NCBI GenBank assembly: GCA_027563145.1
Contig: CP071306.1
Span: 2,294,001-2,358,000, forward strand
Length of the DNA: 64,000 nucleotides
Reading direction: 5' to 3'
Origin: Halocatena halophila
Lineage (GTDB): Archaea; Halobacteriota; Halobacteria; Halobacteriales; Haloarculaceae
Shown: one piece after another, positions 32,958 to 41,784 of the stretch
How the letters are laid out: each line of letters starts with the position of its first letter
Position numbering within the stretch: position 1 is the stretch's first letter
Translations under genes and position numbers: made by a program
Notes under the pieces: generated by a model
Database searches by the model: none
What the model saw: the letters and a program-made list of their open reading frames with translations, nothing else
Told to the model about the DNA's origin: nothing

Positions 32958-33347
32958 TCAGGAGAGATCCGGCTCGTCGCTGTCTTCGACCGATCGCTTC
33001 ATCGAGTCGCGTCGGCTTTTTGCATCCCGTCCGGTTGCCTCGAGTAGAAAGTCATTTTTCGCGTTCACTGCGTTTTCAGCCGCATCGATGTGTCCCTCTG
33101 CGATGACTTCCTCGGCTGGGCGCTCTTTGAATTCGACAGCAAGCTTGTCTTTTTTCCCCGAGTACTCAACAGTGCCGGCGACGATCCGCTCGAAGACGGG
33201 GTTTTTGGGCTCATCGATCACGAAGAGATCGCTGTTTTTGAACGTCTTCGTCCCGGTGATCGGTCCAAAATACTCCTCGACCGTCGACTCCATGTCCGGG
33301 ATGCGTTCGTCGAGATGCTCTCCCCGTCGCATCTTGTATTCGCGCAT
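32958..33347 (-). CDS. haloarchaeal conserved protein, DUF5611-like
   Basis: The 129-aa protein starts MREYKMRRGEHLDERIPDME and has a beta-rich core (YFGPITGTKTFKNSDLFVID, GTVEYSGKKDKLAVEFKERP), as in the haloarchaeal DUF5611 family. It is soluble and charged, with a polar C-terminal tail. It is convergent with sepF. The function is unknown. Confidence 0.82.
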   Translation of the reverse strand: MREYKMRRGEHLDERIPDMESTVEEYFGPITGTKTFKNSDLFVIDEPKNPVFERIVAGTVEYSGKKDKLAVEFKERPAEEVIAEGHIDAAENAVNAKNDFLLEATGRDAKSRRDSMKRSVEDSDEPDLS

Positions 33348-33384
33348 GGAATGATCTTATCGAGAATCGGTTTAGGGTTTCCGT

Positions 33385-34122
33385 TCACCCGGTCGATTCG
33401 TTATCGGTTGACATCCGCTGTGGCGAAGAGAGATACGTCTCATGACAGTGTGGACAGAGATCTCCGGCTCGGAACGGACTGTCTCGGTTTCTCACGTCGA
33501 ACGAACAGTGTACACACTCGAGGACGGCCACAGACTGCGTCGTAGATTCCTCCTCAGGGGTGGTGTCGGTGGGGGCTGTCGGTCCTGTAGTGATGATTTC
33601 GCCGTCGTCGGACGCCGGACTGATTGGCTCTGCAAGCTGTGTCTCGCCCGATCCAGTGGCGCGAGCAGTCCCATCGCCCGAGATCGAAATCTCCGCTTTT
33701 GTCCCTCGATCGTGAGCCCACTGGCCATCAGCAGACGTGCTATCACTCGAGAGTATGACAGCGTCGTCATCGGCCGGTGGTGCAGGCTCATCACGCTCCG
33801 TCCAGCCATCGGCTGTCGGATGATCGGTCTCGCCAGTGGCCGTCTCGTCCACTGTGGCCTCTGCGTCGGCGGACTCGGACGTGGGCGTCGACTGTTCGGT
33901 GTCCGTTGGCACCGTCGTTTTTTCAGCCGAGGACTGATCACCCCCTTCACGTGTCTGAGATGTGATCTCTTTTCGTTCTGCGAGGATCCGCTGCTCGCCA
34001 CAGATCGAACAGTCCATGACCCGGCGTCGAACGGTGATGACCTCGTTTCCCCGCCGTTCACGCTCTGTTATGAGTTCCGGCTCCTCGAACCGGTGGCCAA
34101 GAACCGAACACTTGAACCCCAT
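33385..34122 (-). CDS. two zinc ribbons joined by a long acidic disordered linker
   Basis: The 245-aa protein begins MGFKCSVLGHRFEEPELITE with C5, H10 and CSICG (about residues 37-41), and ends with a second ribbon: CVHC, then CPHCHETYLS (about 201-229). Between them, residues 50-195 are Thr/Ser/Glu/Asp-rich and probably disordered. Similar haloarchaeal proteins exist without known function. The arrangement suggests a bridge between two nucleic-acid or protein partners, which is inference. Confidence 0.7.
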   Translation of the reverse strand: MGFKCSVLGHRFEEPELITERERRGNEVITVRRRVMDCSICGEQRILAERKEITSQTREGGDQSSAEKTTVPTDTEQSTPTSESADAEATVDETATGETDHPTADGWTERDEPAPPADDDAVILSSDSTSADGQWAHDRGTKAEISISGDGTARATGSGETQLAEPISPASDDGEIITTGPTAPTDTTPEEESTTQSVAVLECVHCSFDVRNRDSPFRAGDLCPHCHETYLSSPQRMSTDNESTG

Positions 34123-34204
34123 TGGTGGTATTTGTCACGCTTTATCCATAAATGCTCCCCTCGATTGGGGAACTGGTATATTCGAACCGAGAGTACGCAA
34201 CGAC

Positions 34205-34510
34205 ATGCGCGCGAACGAGGAGTATCGGAATCGCGATGCGACGGAAGTTTCGATACTCGACGCGCTGGTCGAGCGATCTGCAGAAGGAATGACAATTCTC
34301 GAGCTCCGGACCCGTGTTGGCGTAGAGATCGACGTTCTCGAGACGGCACTGGCGTCGCTGAACGACGACGGACTGCTCGAAACGTCCCGAACCGATGGGC
34401 AGTTGTTGCTCAGACCGGCCGACCGGGTGATTCCGGAGACGGCCACGGACGATCCTGGAGAGCCGACGCTGATCGAACGCCTCCGCGATCGGCTGTTTGG
34501 CGACAGGTAG
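34205..34510 (+). CDS. small winged-helix protein (DUF6432-like)
   Basis: From ATG 34205 the protein has 101 residues: MRANEEYRNRDATEVSILDA, then GMTILELRTRVGVEIDVLET as the helix-turn-helix, ALASLNDDGLLETSRTDGQL as recognition helix and wing, and an acidic tail ending in IERLRDRLFGD. I recall this as a haloarchaeal winged-helix family (DUF6432). It lies 41 bases upstream of the YgfZ-like gene on the same strand. Confidence 0.78.
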   Translation: MRANEEYRNRDATEVSILDALVERSAEGMTILELRTRVGVEIDVLETALASLNDDGLLETSRTDGQLLLRPADRVIPETATDDPGEPTLIERLRDRLFGDR

Positions 34511-34551
34511 CGACCGGGTGGTTAATTTACGCGGCGCGTCGAGTGTCATCC

Positions 34552-35622
34552 ATGAATGGGCTGGAGTCGGTTCACAACGAGTTCGGGGCGACGTTTACAA
34601 CCGTCGGCCCAAAGCGCGTCGTCGCCGATTACGGCAAGCCAGCACGCACGAGCCGTGCGGTGCGCAAGGGTGTCGGCGTGATCGAACACGCGTTCGATGT
34701 GATTGCGGTCACTGGCGACGATCGCGTGTCATTCGTGGATAACGCGGTGACAAACCACGTTCCACGTGACGATGGCACGGGTGTGTACGCGCTGCTCTGT
34801 GATCCCCGGGGCGGCGTCGAAACCGACTGCTACGTGTTCGTGACTGACGGACAACTGCTGGTCCTGACGCCGCCCCAACGAAGTGAGTGGCTGCTTGAGG
34901 AGTGGCGCTCGAAAGTGTTCCTCGATGACGTGACGATTACGCATCGATCGGAACTGGCCGTGTTCGGCGTCTATGGAGGGACGGCGACGGAAAAAGTCGC
35001 CTCCGTGCTCACGGGTCCAGGTGCCCCAGCAGAGCCGCTTTCGTTCGTTCGTGGATCGATGGACGATGTGGGTGTCACCGTGATTGCCGACGATTACTGC
35101 ATCGGTGATGAGGGCTATTTTGTGGTCGCCGATGCTGACCGCAGCGAACGGCTGTTCGATATCCTCCTCAATATTGGACTGAATGCCGTGCCGTTCGGTC
35201 ATACCGTCTGGAATGCGCTGACGCTAGAGGCTGGAACGCCGTTGTTCGAGTCCGAACTCCAGGGTCGCATTCCGAACGTCACCGGCGTTCGAAACGCCAT
35301 CGATTTCGAAAAGGGCTGTTTTCCGGGCCAGGAAGTGATCGCTCGGGTTGAAAACCGGGGGCAACCGTCACAGACGCTTTCTGGCGTGATGCTCTCTTCG
35401 ACGGTCGCGCCCGGTACCGAACTGACCCATGAGGGATCAACCGTTGGAACGATCACCAGAACAACGGCCAGCTCTCGGCTCGATGGTGCGATCGGGATGG
35501 CGCTTGTTGACGGTGACTCGCCACCGAACGCCGTCTCTGCTGATGGTGTCGAAGCGACGCTTTCGGCACTCCCGCTGGCTGAGATGCCACATCGTTCGGC
35601 TCGCTGTCCACGATACGAGTAA
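34552..35622 (+). CDS. YgfZ/GcvT-like folate-binding protein
   Basis: The 356-aa protein has the GcvT fold and the YgfZ signature KGCFPGQEVIARVENRG (about residues 257-273) instead of glycine-cleavage determinants. YgfZ proteins bind tetrahydrofolate and support repair or assembly of Fe-S enzymes (and some tRNA modification) in the cytosol. ATG 34552 is chosen because the fold starts there (GLESVHNEFGATF); a much longer upstream frame antisense to the zinc-ribbon gene is spurious. A glycine-cleavage gcvT is not in the window. Confidence 0.85.
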   Translation: MNGLESVHNEFGATFTTVGPKRVVADYGKPARTSRAVRKGVGVIEHAFDVIAVTGDDRVSFVDNAVTNHVPRDDGTGVYALLCDPRGGVETDCYVFVTDGQLLVLTPPQRSEWLLEEWRSKVFLDDVTITHRSELAVFGVYGGTATEKVASVLTGPGAPAEPLSFVRGSMDDVGVTVIADDYCIGDEGYFVVADADRSERLFDILLNIGLNAVPFGHTVWNALTLEAGTPLFESELQGRIPNVTGVRNAIDFEKGCFPGQEVIARVENRGQPSQTLSGVMLSSTVAPGTELTHEGSTVGTITRTTASSRLDGAIGMALVDGDSPPNAVSADGVEATLSALPLAEMPHRSARCPRYE

Positions 35623-35651
35623 CGGGCGGAAAATCGATTCAAATTGCGTTC

Positions 35652-36542
35652 TTATAAGAGACCGGACTTCTGGAGCTTCATGAGATCCTCGGTGTCGAGG
35701 GTCTCTCCTTCTTTGAACTTCTGGTAGATGTCTTCGGCTTCTGCGCGCGCCTCTTCGCGCTTTTGTGCGCGCTCGTCGCGACGCTCTTTTTCCTCTTCTT
35801 TGTCCAGCTCACGGAGCCGTTTCTGGACACGAACGAAGTCCTCGTGGTGTCGGTCGGCAGACTCCTGGGCCTCGACAAACCGCTCGTGGGCTTCGTCGGC
35901 CTCATCACGGATGTCGTCGGCTTCCCGATAGGCTGCGATCATCTGGTTGTGGTGCTCCTGTGCCTTATCGGCCAGCTCGGTCACCTTCTGGTGGTGCGTC
36001 GAGGCCTCAGAGCGGATCTCCTTTGCCTCCTCGCGGAGCTCCTCAATGTCACCTCCCTGGTCCAGCTTTTCCTTGCGGTTCTGGTACTGGTCGCGCTTTT
36101 CTTCGATCTTCTCGATGAGCTCGCGCTCGTCCTCCGAGGAGAGCACCTCGGTCTGCTGGCGGAACTCGAGCTGCTCGATTTCCTCTTCGAGCTGGTCTAG
36201 GCTCTCGCCGTCGTCGAGGTCAAGCTCGGATTTTGTCTCATCGACCTTCGAGAACAGTTCGTTGGCCTCCGCGTTGAGCTCGTTTCGCTTTTGTTTGTGC
36301 TCCTGGACTTTGTTGTTGAGCTCGTCGCGTTTTTCGCGGTGATGCTGGGCCTCATCGACCTTTTCGCGAGTTTTGGCGTTGAGTTCATCACGCGTTGAGG
36401 CGCGTTCTGAGGCCTTCTGATTCAGTTCGTTGCGTCGGTCACGCAACTGTCCGGCGCGCTTGATCAGTTCGCCTTTGGAGTTGTTCTCGAGTTCGTCGTC
36501 GGTGAGGTCTACGTTCTTGGATTTATCGATTGACTGTGCCAT
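35652..36542 (-). CDS. long coiled-coil protein (haloarchaeal, COG1340-like)
   Basis: The 296-aa protein is almost entirely helical and charged: after a short N-terminus (MAQSIDKSKNVDLTDDELEN) it has heptad-like repeats such as RDELNAKTREKVDEAQHHRE, REKRDELNNKVQEHKQKRNE and ERRDERAQKREEARAEAEDI. No signal peptide or membrane segment is seen. Relatives in archaea are sometimes mislabelled phosphoserine phosphatase; no phosphatase motif exists here. A structural or organising role is likely; the partner is unknown. Its upstream spacer (325 bases) is unusually long for this genome. Confidence 0.85.
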   Translation of the reverse strand: MAQSIDKSKNVDLTDDELENNSKGELIKRAGQLRDRRNELNQKASERASTRDELNAKTREKVDEAQHHREKRDELNNKVQEHKQKRNELNAEANELFSKVDETKSELDLDDGESLDQLEEEIEQLEFRQQTEVLSSEDERELIEKIEEKRDQYQNRKEKLDQGGDIEELREEAKEIRSEASTHHQKVTELADKAQEHHNQMIAAYREADDIRDEADEAHERFVEAQESADRHHEDFVRVQKRLRELDKEEEKERRDERAQKREEARAEAEDIYQKFKEGETLDTEDLMKLQKSGLL

Positions 36543-36867
36543 AGTTGGTTTGAGTGCTATCCATTACCGCCTCTGGCGATAGCGGGAGCCGGCCGTCTGT
36601 AACAACCATCGAATAAGCAGTGTTCCGTTTCATTCTGGTCGCCGAACGATGCTCCTCGAAACGCTAGAGGCGTTCTGGTGCTAGAACATACTGATACAAT
36701 CTACTTAAACCTTTCTCCACTGTGAACCGTCGAAACCTCCATCAACGGTGGGTACACGCCTCGTTAACGGCTAGCACAATTGTGCATGGATACTTAAATC
36801 ATGCGAGTACCCATGGAACGGACCGACACCGAACGGGTGAAGACGGTGAGTCTGTCAGGATATAGTA
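36543..36867. other. long intergenic spacer with promoter-like elements
   Basis: No gene is seen in these 325 bases between two divergent genes. On the plus strand there are two TATA-like TACTTAAA-type boxes (about 36701-36708 and 36791-36798), the second right after a perfect palindrome (36774-36785). The distance from the second box to ATG 36868 implies a leader of about 50 bases if it drives the DUF371 gene. Confidence 0.5.
36774..36785. promoter_or_regulatory. perfect 12-bp palindrome next to a TATA box
   Basis: GCACAATTGTGC reads the same on both strands and ends 5 bases before TACTTAAA (36791-36798). The position, at the BRE, is where a dimeric repressor or activator would act. No protein is identified. 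A similar site with one mismatch (GCATAATTGTGC) occurs at 29432-29443. Confidence 0.45.
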
Positions 36868-37296
36868 ATGGGCGGAGACGGAACAACGGTTGTGGTTCGG
36901 GCACAGGGACACGAACACGTTCGTGCAGAGCACGAATCGACGCTTGAGGTGACGACTGATGACTGGTTGACCCCTGCTGGCGACTGTATTGTTGGCGTTG
37001 AGGCTGACACGACGCTCGCGTCGTTCGATCCAGCGGTTGTCACCGCGTGTCAGGATCGTGCAACGGCAATCACCGTGACGCTTGCGGCTGGTGGCCACGA
37101 AGACACCGTCAGCGGCCACGGTCATCCCGAACTCACGTTCGAAGACGACCGGAGCATGGTGTTGCGCACGAGTGAGCACACCGACGATCGGACGCTGCTG
37201 GTTGGTGCGGACAAGGCGGCGTCGGATCTGGACCGGGAGCTTATCGCAGCGCTTGCTGACGGTGCCGATCTGACGGTGACGATCACCGTTGCGTAA
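36868..37296 (+). CDS. DUF371 family protein
   Basis: The 142-aa protein matches archaeal DUF371: GHEHVRAEHESTLEVTTDDW, LTPAGDCIVGVEADTTL, and SGHGHPELTFEDDRSMVLRT. It is a small beta-rich domain conserved across archaea with no known function. It is soluble. It precedes the endonuclease III gene by 19 bases and may be co-transcribed with it. Confidence 0.88.
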   Translation: MGGDGTTVVVRAQGHEHVRAEHESTLEVTTDDWLTPAGDCIVGVEADTTLASFDPAVVTACQDRATAITVTLAAGGHEDTVSGHGHPELTFEDDRSMVLRTSEHTDDRTLLVGADKAASDLDRELIAALADGADLTVTITVA

Positions 37297-37315
37297 CGTT
37301 TTGTGACCGAAGTCC

Positions 37316-38098
37316 ATGGATTCATTCATGCCCACGGAACCGACCGAGAACATCAGTGGTGGGCCGGCTGGGGGCGCAAGGAGCGATTCGTTCGATCGAG
37401 CGGAGAACCCAGCCACCGCCGAGCGGGTGATCGACCGGCTGGGTGAGCTGTACTGGGAGAAAACGTACGGCGGACAGGATGCGTTCGTCTGTCTCGTCCG
37501 GACGATTCTCAGTCAGAACACCACGGATGCGACGAGCCAGCCGGCCCACGACGCGTTGATAGAGCGCTACGAGGGTCCCGAAAGCGATCTTGCCCGCACA
37601 CTTGCGGCTGCTGATCACGACGAGCTCGCCGAGACGATTGCGCCGGCCGGGCTCCAGCACCAGAAGGCAACGTCGATTATTCAGGCCGCAGAGAGAATCA
37701 CAGAAGAATTCGACAACGCAACCGAATTCGACCGATTCGTCCGAGACACCACAACAGCGACGGTCCGCGAAACCTTACTCGAGTTTCACGGCGTCGGGCC
37801 GAAAACCGCCGACTGCGTGCTGTTGTTCGCCGGCGGCCAGTCCGGCGTGTTCCCGGTTGATACCCACGTTCACCGGATCTACCGGCGACTCGGTGTCGCG
37901 CCACCGGACGCCGACCACGAAACGGTTCGTGAGTCACTCGAAGCCACAATCCCACCGAAAAAGTGTGGCTTTGGACACACTGCGTCGATTCAGTTCGGTC
38001 GCGAGTACTGCACGGCCCGCCAGCCGGTCTGTGTCGACGATCCCAGTGCGTGTCCGCTATTCGATCTCTGTGATCGGGTGGGTGTCGAAACCGACTGA
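37316..38098 (+). CDS. nth: endonuclease III (DNA glycosylase/AP lyase)
   Basis: The 260-aa protein has an N-terminal extension (about 30 residues), the HhH motif LLEFHGVGPKTADCVLLF with the catalytic Lys, VDTHVHRIYRRLG with the catalytic Asp, and a [4Fe-4S] cluster motif at the C-terminus (C in PKKCGFGH..., then CTARQPVCVDDPSACPLFDLC). It removes oxidised pyrimidines and cleaves at the abasic site. The Cys spacing is slightly longer than in the E. coli enzyme. ATG 37316 or the in-frame ATG 37328 may be the start. Confidence 0.92.
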   Translation: MDSFMPTEPTENISGGPAGGARSDSFDRAENPATAERVIDRLGELYWEKTYGGQDAFVCLVRTILSQNTTDATSQPAHDALIERYEGPESDLARTLAAADHDELAETIAPAGLQHQKATSIIQAAERITEEFDNATEFDRFVRDTTTATVRETLLEFHGVGPKTADCVLLFAGGQSGVFPVDTHVHRIYRRLGVAPPDADHETVRESLEATIPPKKCGFGHTASIQFGREYCTARQPVCVDDPSACPLFDLCDRVGVETD

Positions 38099-38099
38099 A

Positions 38100-39290
38100 C
38101 TACTTCTCAATAATTGACTCTTCGACGGATTCACCGAAGTGACGCGCGACTTCCTCGTGATAGACCAGTACTTCATCGCCAACCTCGAGTTCGGTCACCG
38201 CTTTGCGTCCCTCGCTGGTTGCGACCTTGATCGTCTCTGCGTTCTGGAGCAGCGTTTCGATCACGTCACCGTTTACCTCCGCCTGGATTCGGAACATCGG
38301 TCGGCGTTCGATCTTCACGCGTCCCACGATCGCTTCGCGGGTGTTCCCGTCGGTGTCTACGACCTGGATTTCGTCGCCGCTGCCGAGCTCAGAGAGATAT
38401 TTCGTCGTTCCGTCGGGCGTTCGAGCGTAGGCGTGAACGGCACCGGCGTTCACCCGAAACGGCCGCGAGGCCACATACGGTGAGTCTGCGGTTTCTGCGT
38501 GGACGAAAAACAGGCCACGACTCATCGATCCGACGAGCATCCCCTCATCGTGTTCGAAGAGGCTACCGGTGTCGACACAGACCCGGTCGGCAGAGCCAGT
38601 CTGTTCGATGTCCGTAACGACAGCCGGCGTGAGATCGACCGTCTCTCGACCGATCGACTCGGAGACGGTGACCGTCTCTCTGATCGCGTCGGGATCGTCG
38701 CTGTCGAGCAACACGGCGTCAGCGCCCTGTTCTAGGGTTTCGAACGCCGTTCGTGCTTCTTCGGCGGTCTGCACGCCGGCGATGAGCGTCGTCTCCTCGC
38801 CGATCCGGGCGATCAGATTTTCCAGTGGGATGATCGTCCAGTCCTCACCGATTACGATCGTATACGCTCCGAGTTCGGCAGCCGATTCGGCGAACGACTC
38901 GTACGATTCGCCCAGGATACGGACGAACGCACCGTTCGTGTCGGTGTCCTCGCGCTCAAGAAGATTGCAGTCTGCAGAACCAGAGAGATCGGCAGGAAGA
39001 TCCAGCGTGCCGTCGCCTTCGCTGTTCTTGCCGGTGATGAGCGCATCAGGCTCGGCGGCAGTTCCGCCGTCCGTGTCGGCTGCTGGTACGGATTCGGCCG
39101 AACTGACGTGGACGCTGTCGTTGCCAAACGCTGCGACATTTACCGAGCCGAGTTCACGGACGCGCGCTACGTCCTCATAATCGACGAGTACCCAGTCGAC
39201 ACCGGCCTCGAGCCCTGTAGTGATTCGCCTGCGGCGGGCGTCCCAATCACCCACCTCGTCGTCGGCTTTGAGCCAGACTTCTCGAGTCAT
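38100..39290 (-). CDS. aroB': 3-dehydroquinate synthase II
   Basis: From ATG 39290 the protein has 396 residues and starts MTREVWLKADDEVGDWDARR, the conserved beginning of archaeal DHQ synthase II. Other family blocks are YTIVIGEDWTIIPLENLIAR, VDTGSLFEHDEGMLVGSMSR and GLFFVHAETADSPYVASRPF. It converts ADH (from the AroA'-type enzyme at 40125-40925) to 3-dehydroquinate with NAD+, bypassing DAHP. A longer frame upstream is rejected as it lacks family sequence. A convergent endonuclease III gene ends 1 base away. Confidence 0.93.
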   Translation of the reverse strand: MTREVWLKADDEVGDWDARRRRITTGLEAGVDWVLVDYEDVARVRELGSVNVAAFGNDSVHVSSAESVPAADTDGGTAAEPDALITGKNSEGDGTLDLPADLSGSADCNLLEREDTDTNGAFVRILGESYESFAESAAELGAYTIVIGEDWTIIPLENLIARIGEETTLIAGVQTAEEARTAFETLEQGADAVLLDSDDPDAIRETVTVSESIGRETVDLTPAVVTDIEQTGSADRVCVDTGSLFEHDEGMLVGSMSRGLFFVHAETADSPYVASRPFRVNAGAVHAYARTPDGTTKYLSELGSGDEIQVVDTDGNTREAIVGRVKIERRPMFRIQAEVNGDVIETLLQNAETIKVATSEGRKAVTELEVGDEVLVYHEEVARHFGESVEESIIEK

Positions 39291-39395
39291 TATCTGTAAC
39301 TGAACGTGAGACCCCTTGAGTATGCTGAAACAGTGTCGTGATACTGATTGACAAGATTGCGTGAGGCTTTTCTCACACCGCACCCATTGCAATGA

Positions 39396-40085
39396 ATGGA
39401 CGTCGATACCGTACTGTTCGATCTGGATGGGACGCTGTGCACCCATACTGTATCACCCGACCGCCAGCTCGCAGAGCTGTTCGACCGGACCGGTGTCGAG
39501 CCGTTTTTCGATCTTTCAGATGTTCACCGGACTGCTGCTAGCATCGATGCTCCCTCACGCGCGTCGTTTCAGCGCCAGCTCTACACACGACTCACGGCCG
39601 AGAACGAGAAGCCACCAGGTGTTGCCGATCGGCTGATCGCCGATGAGCCTCCCTACGATCCGACGAATGTGATGTTTCGAGACGGTGCAGAGCAACTGCT
39701 TGAGACGGTCGCAGGCTCCCATCGGGTAGGGCTCGTCACGAACGGCGACGAACGAACCCAGCGCCAAAAGCTCCAGCAGCTCGATATCGTCGATCTGTTC
39801 GACACGACAGTGTTCGCGGGTGGCGACCTGCCGACAAAACCCGCGACGGTTCCATTCGAGCTGGCGCTTGATGGGATCGATAGTGCCCCCAATATGACCG
39901 TTCACGTTGGCGACTCGCTCTATGCCGACGTGGCGGGAGCACACGCGAGCGGGCTCGAATCTGTGTGGACGCCCCTCGCACAGTCTCCACCGGAGTCGCC
40001 TGGAGCATACGAGACCACACACGGAGTGCGACAGCCAACCGCGGCCGTCAGCGAACTCACTGGTGTGCAGTCGTTGCTCCGGTGA
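39396..40085 (+). CDS. HAD-superfamily hydrolase
   Basis: The 229-aa protein has HAD motif I TVLFDLDGTLC (D8, D10), a helical cap (about residues 20-85), motif II VGLVTNGDERT, a Lys in TKPATVPFE and motif IV VHVGDSLYADVAGAH. It is a phosphatase of unknown substrate, possibly a sugar or nucleotide phosphate. It lies between the two archaeal aromatic-pathway genes but on the opposite strand, with no evident functional tie. Confidence 0.88.
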   Translation: MDVDTVLFDLDGTLCTHTVSPDRQLAELFDRTGVEPFFDLSDVHRTAASIDAPSRASFQRQLYTRLTAENEKPPGVADRLIADEPPYDPTNVMFRDGAEQLLETVAGSHRVGLVTNGDERTQRQKLQQLDIVDLFDTTVFAGGDLPTKPATVPFELALDGIDSAPNMTVHVGDSLYADVAGAHASGLESVWTPLAQSPPESPGAYETTHGVRQPTAAVSELTGVQSLLR

Positions 40086-40124
40086 GTTCGACACGTGCGT
40101 GAATGAAGATCGAGCCGATAGGTC

Positions 40125-40925
40125 CTACGCTTCGATCGCGAGGCCGGCCTGCTCAAGCGCCGCCTCGGCACTGAGATCGTCGTGTACGACGCCGGCGACC
40201 GCTCGCGTGATCGCGGCCGGGTCGTCGTGCTGGAAAATCGTCCGTCCCATCGAGACACCGGCCGCTCCAGCGTCCATTGCGCCACGAACCGCAGCCAGCG
40301 ACTCTCGGTCCGAATCCGGAGCCCCGCCCGCGATCACAACGGGCAGTGCCGTGGCAGCACAGACCTGCTCAAAACTGGCCGAGTCTCCACTGTAGGCCGT
40401 TTTTACCAGGTCTGCACCCAGCTCCTCACCGAGCCGGACGGCGTGGCTCAACGCCGCTGGATCGTGCTCGTCGACGCCCGGTCCGCGGGCGTACGTCATG
40501 GCGAGCACCGGAATGCCAAACTGATGGGCTTTCTCGGTAATCGTCGCGAGATCCTCGATCTGTTTTGGCTCGTGGTCGCTCCCCACGTTGATGTGAAGCG
40601 AGACGGCGTCACCCCCTCGGCGGATCGCGTCGGTGACGCTGCCAGTGATTCGTTTATCGTTCGTGTCCGGTCCCGATACCGTCGAGCCGTTCAGATGAAC
40701 GATGTACCCCGCACCGTTCGTGTTGCCGTGAACCCGTGGTGAGATCCCCTTTTGCGTCAACACGCTGTCTGCGCCACCACGCGTGACGGCGTCGATCGTC
40801 GATTCGATCGCTTCGAGCCCATCAACTGCGCCAAGCGTGATCCCGTGGTCCATCGGGACGATAACGTACCGTCCGGCTGTTCCGATTCGTTCGAGTCGTG
40901 CCTGTCTGCCTGTTTCGATACCCAT
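40125..40925 (-). CDS. aroA': 2-amino-3,7-dideoxy-D-threo-hept-6-ulosonate synthase
   Basis: The 266-aa protein is a class I aldolase of the archaeal ADH (ADTH) synthase type: VIVPMDHGITLGAVDGL (D26), GYIVHLNGSTVSGPD, and ELGADLVKTAYSGD with the Schiff-base Lys, then GVSMGRTIFQHDDP. It condenses 6-deoxy-5-ketofructose 1-phosphate with L-aspartate semialdehyde, the first step of the archaeal aromatic route. It lies 37 bases after trpA on the same strand, so it is the last gene of a trpC-trpB-trpA-aroA' cluster. ATG 40925 is chosen as the fold begins right after it. Confidence 0.92.
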   Translation of the reverse strand: MGIETGRQARLERIGTAGRYVIVPMDHGITLGAVDGLEAIESTIDAVTRGGADSVLTQKGISPRVHGNTNGAGYIVHLNGSTVSGPDTNDKRITGSVTDAIRRGGDAVSLHINVGSDHEPKQIEDLATITEKAHQFGIPVLAMTYARGPGVDEHDPAALSHAVRLGEELGADLVKTAYSGDSASFEQVCAATALPVVIAGGAPDSDRESLAAVRGAMDAGAAGVSMGRTIFQHDDPAAITRAVAGVVHDDLSAEAALEQAGLAIEA

Positions 40926-40962
40926 GATAGTAATTACCAAGCCTTCCAAAATGCGATTGCGG

Positions 40963-41784
40963 TCATGGCTGTTGTTGCAGCTTTGTGATGGCCGTTGTAA
41001 TTTCTCTCGATTTAGCTTCGAGTCTCTGTGCGACCATATCGGGCGAATCGCCTGCCCGATGGCCCTCGCCGATGATCTCAACCAATGCACTCCCGACGAT
41101 CACGCCATCAGCACCGCTTTCGATCACTGTCCGGGCGTGCTCGCCCGACGAAATGCCAAAGCCGACGGCAACCGGGAGCTCGATGTCGGTGAGCCGGTCC
41201 AGACTCGCAGCCGTCTGCTCGCTCACGTCGGAACGGGCACCTGTGACACCGAGTCTGGCCTGGACGTACAGATACCCAGAACAGAGCGAGACGAGCCGTT
41301 CGAGTCGGTCGGTCGTCGTCGTTGGTGCAACGATCGTGATCAGATCGAGTCCGTGACTCTGACACGCGCTGTGCAACGGGCCGGCCTCTTCGGCGGGGAG
41401 ATCCGGAACGATGATGCCATCGAGCCCCGCTGTGGCCGCTCGTTCGACGAACGGTCGTGGGCCATCGTGCGTTCCGTACTGGTAGATGAGGTTGTAGTAG
41501 GTCATACAGACCAGCGGAACCGTCACGTCGAGTTGCTCGAGGAATTTGAAAAATCGAACGGGCGTCATTCCTCCCTCGAGCGACCGACTGATCGCGTTCT
41601 GGATCGTTTTTCCTTCCGCGATCGGTTCGGAAAACGGAAGGCCCAGCTCGATCACGGACGCACCACCCCGTTCTAGCGCCTGGACATACTCCAGTGAGGC
41701 TTCAAACGTCGGATCACCGGCCGTGAGATACGGGACAAATGCCGGCCCAGTGTCGAACGCTGCAGTGATTGCGCTGTTATGCAT
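40963..41784 (-). CDS. trpA: tryptophan synthase alpha subunit
   Basis: The 273-aa protein has the TrpA barrel: [40 protein letters not shown] with the general acid/base Glu46, [12 protein letters not shown], and phosphate-binding [13 protein letters not shown]. Position 57, normally an Asp in bacterial TrpA (Asp60 of E. coli), is Glu here. It cleaves indole-3-glycerol phosphate and passes indole to TrpB. ATG 41784 overlaps the trpB stop by 8 bases. An in-frame ATG four codons upstream is possible. Confidence 0.93.
   Translation of the reverse strand: MHNSAITAAFDTGPAFVPYLTAGDPTFEASLEYVQALERGGASVIELGLPFSEPIAEGKTIQNAISRSLEGGMTPVRFFKFLEQLDVTVPLVCMTYYNLIYQYGTHDGPRPFVERAATAGLDGIIVPDLPAEEAGPLHSACQSHGLDLITIVAPTTTTDRLERLVSLCSGYLYVQARLGVTGARSDVSEQTAASLDRLTDIELPVAVGFGISSGEHARTVIESGADGVIVGSALVEIIGEGHRAGDSPDMVAQRLEAKSREITTAITKLQQQP

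Noticed and set aside
33442..34551. Long upstream in-frame extension of the YgfZ-like gene
   Set aside because: It is antisense to the two-zinc-ribbon gene and has Cys/Arg-rich, unlikely composition; the fold starts at ATG 34552.
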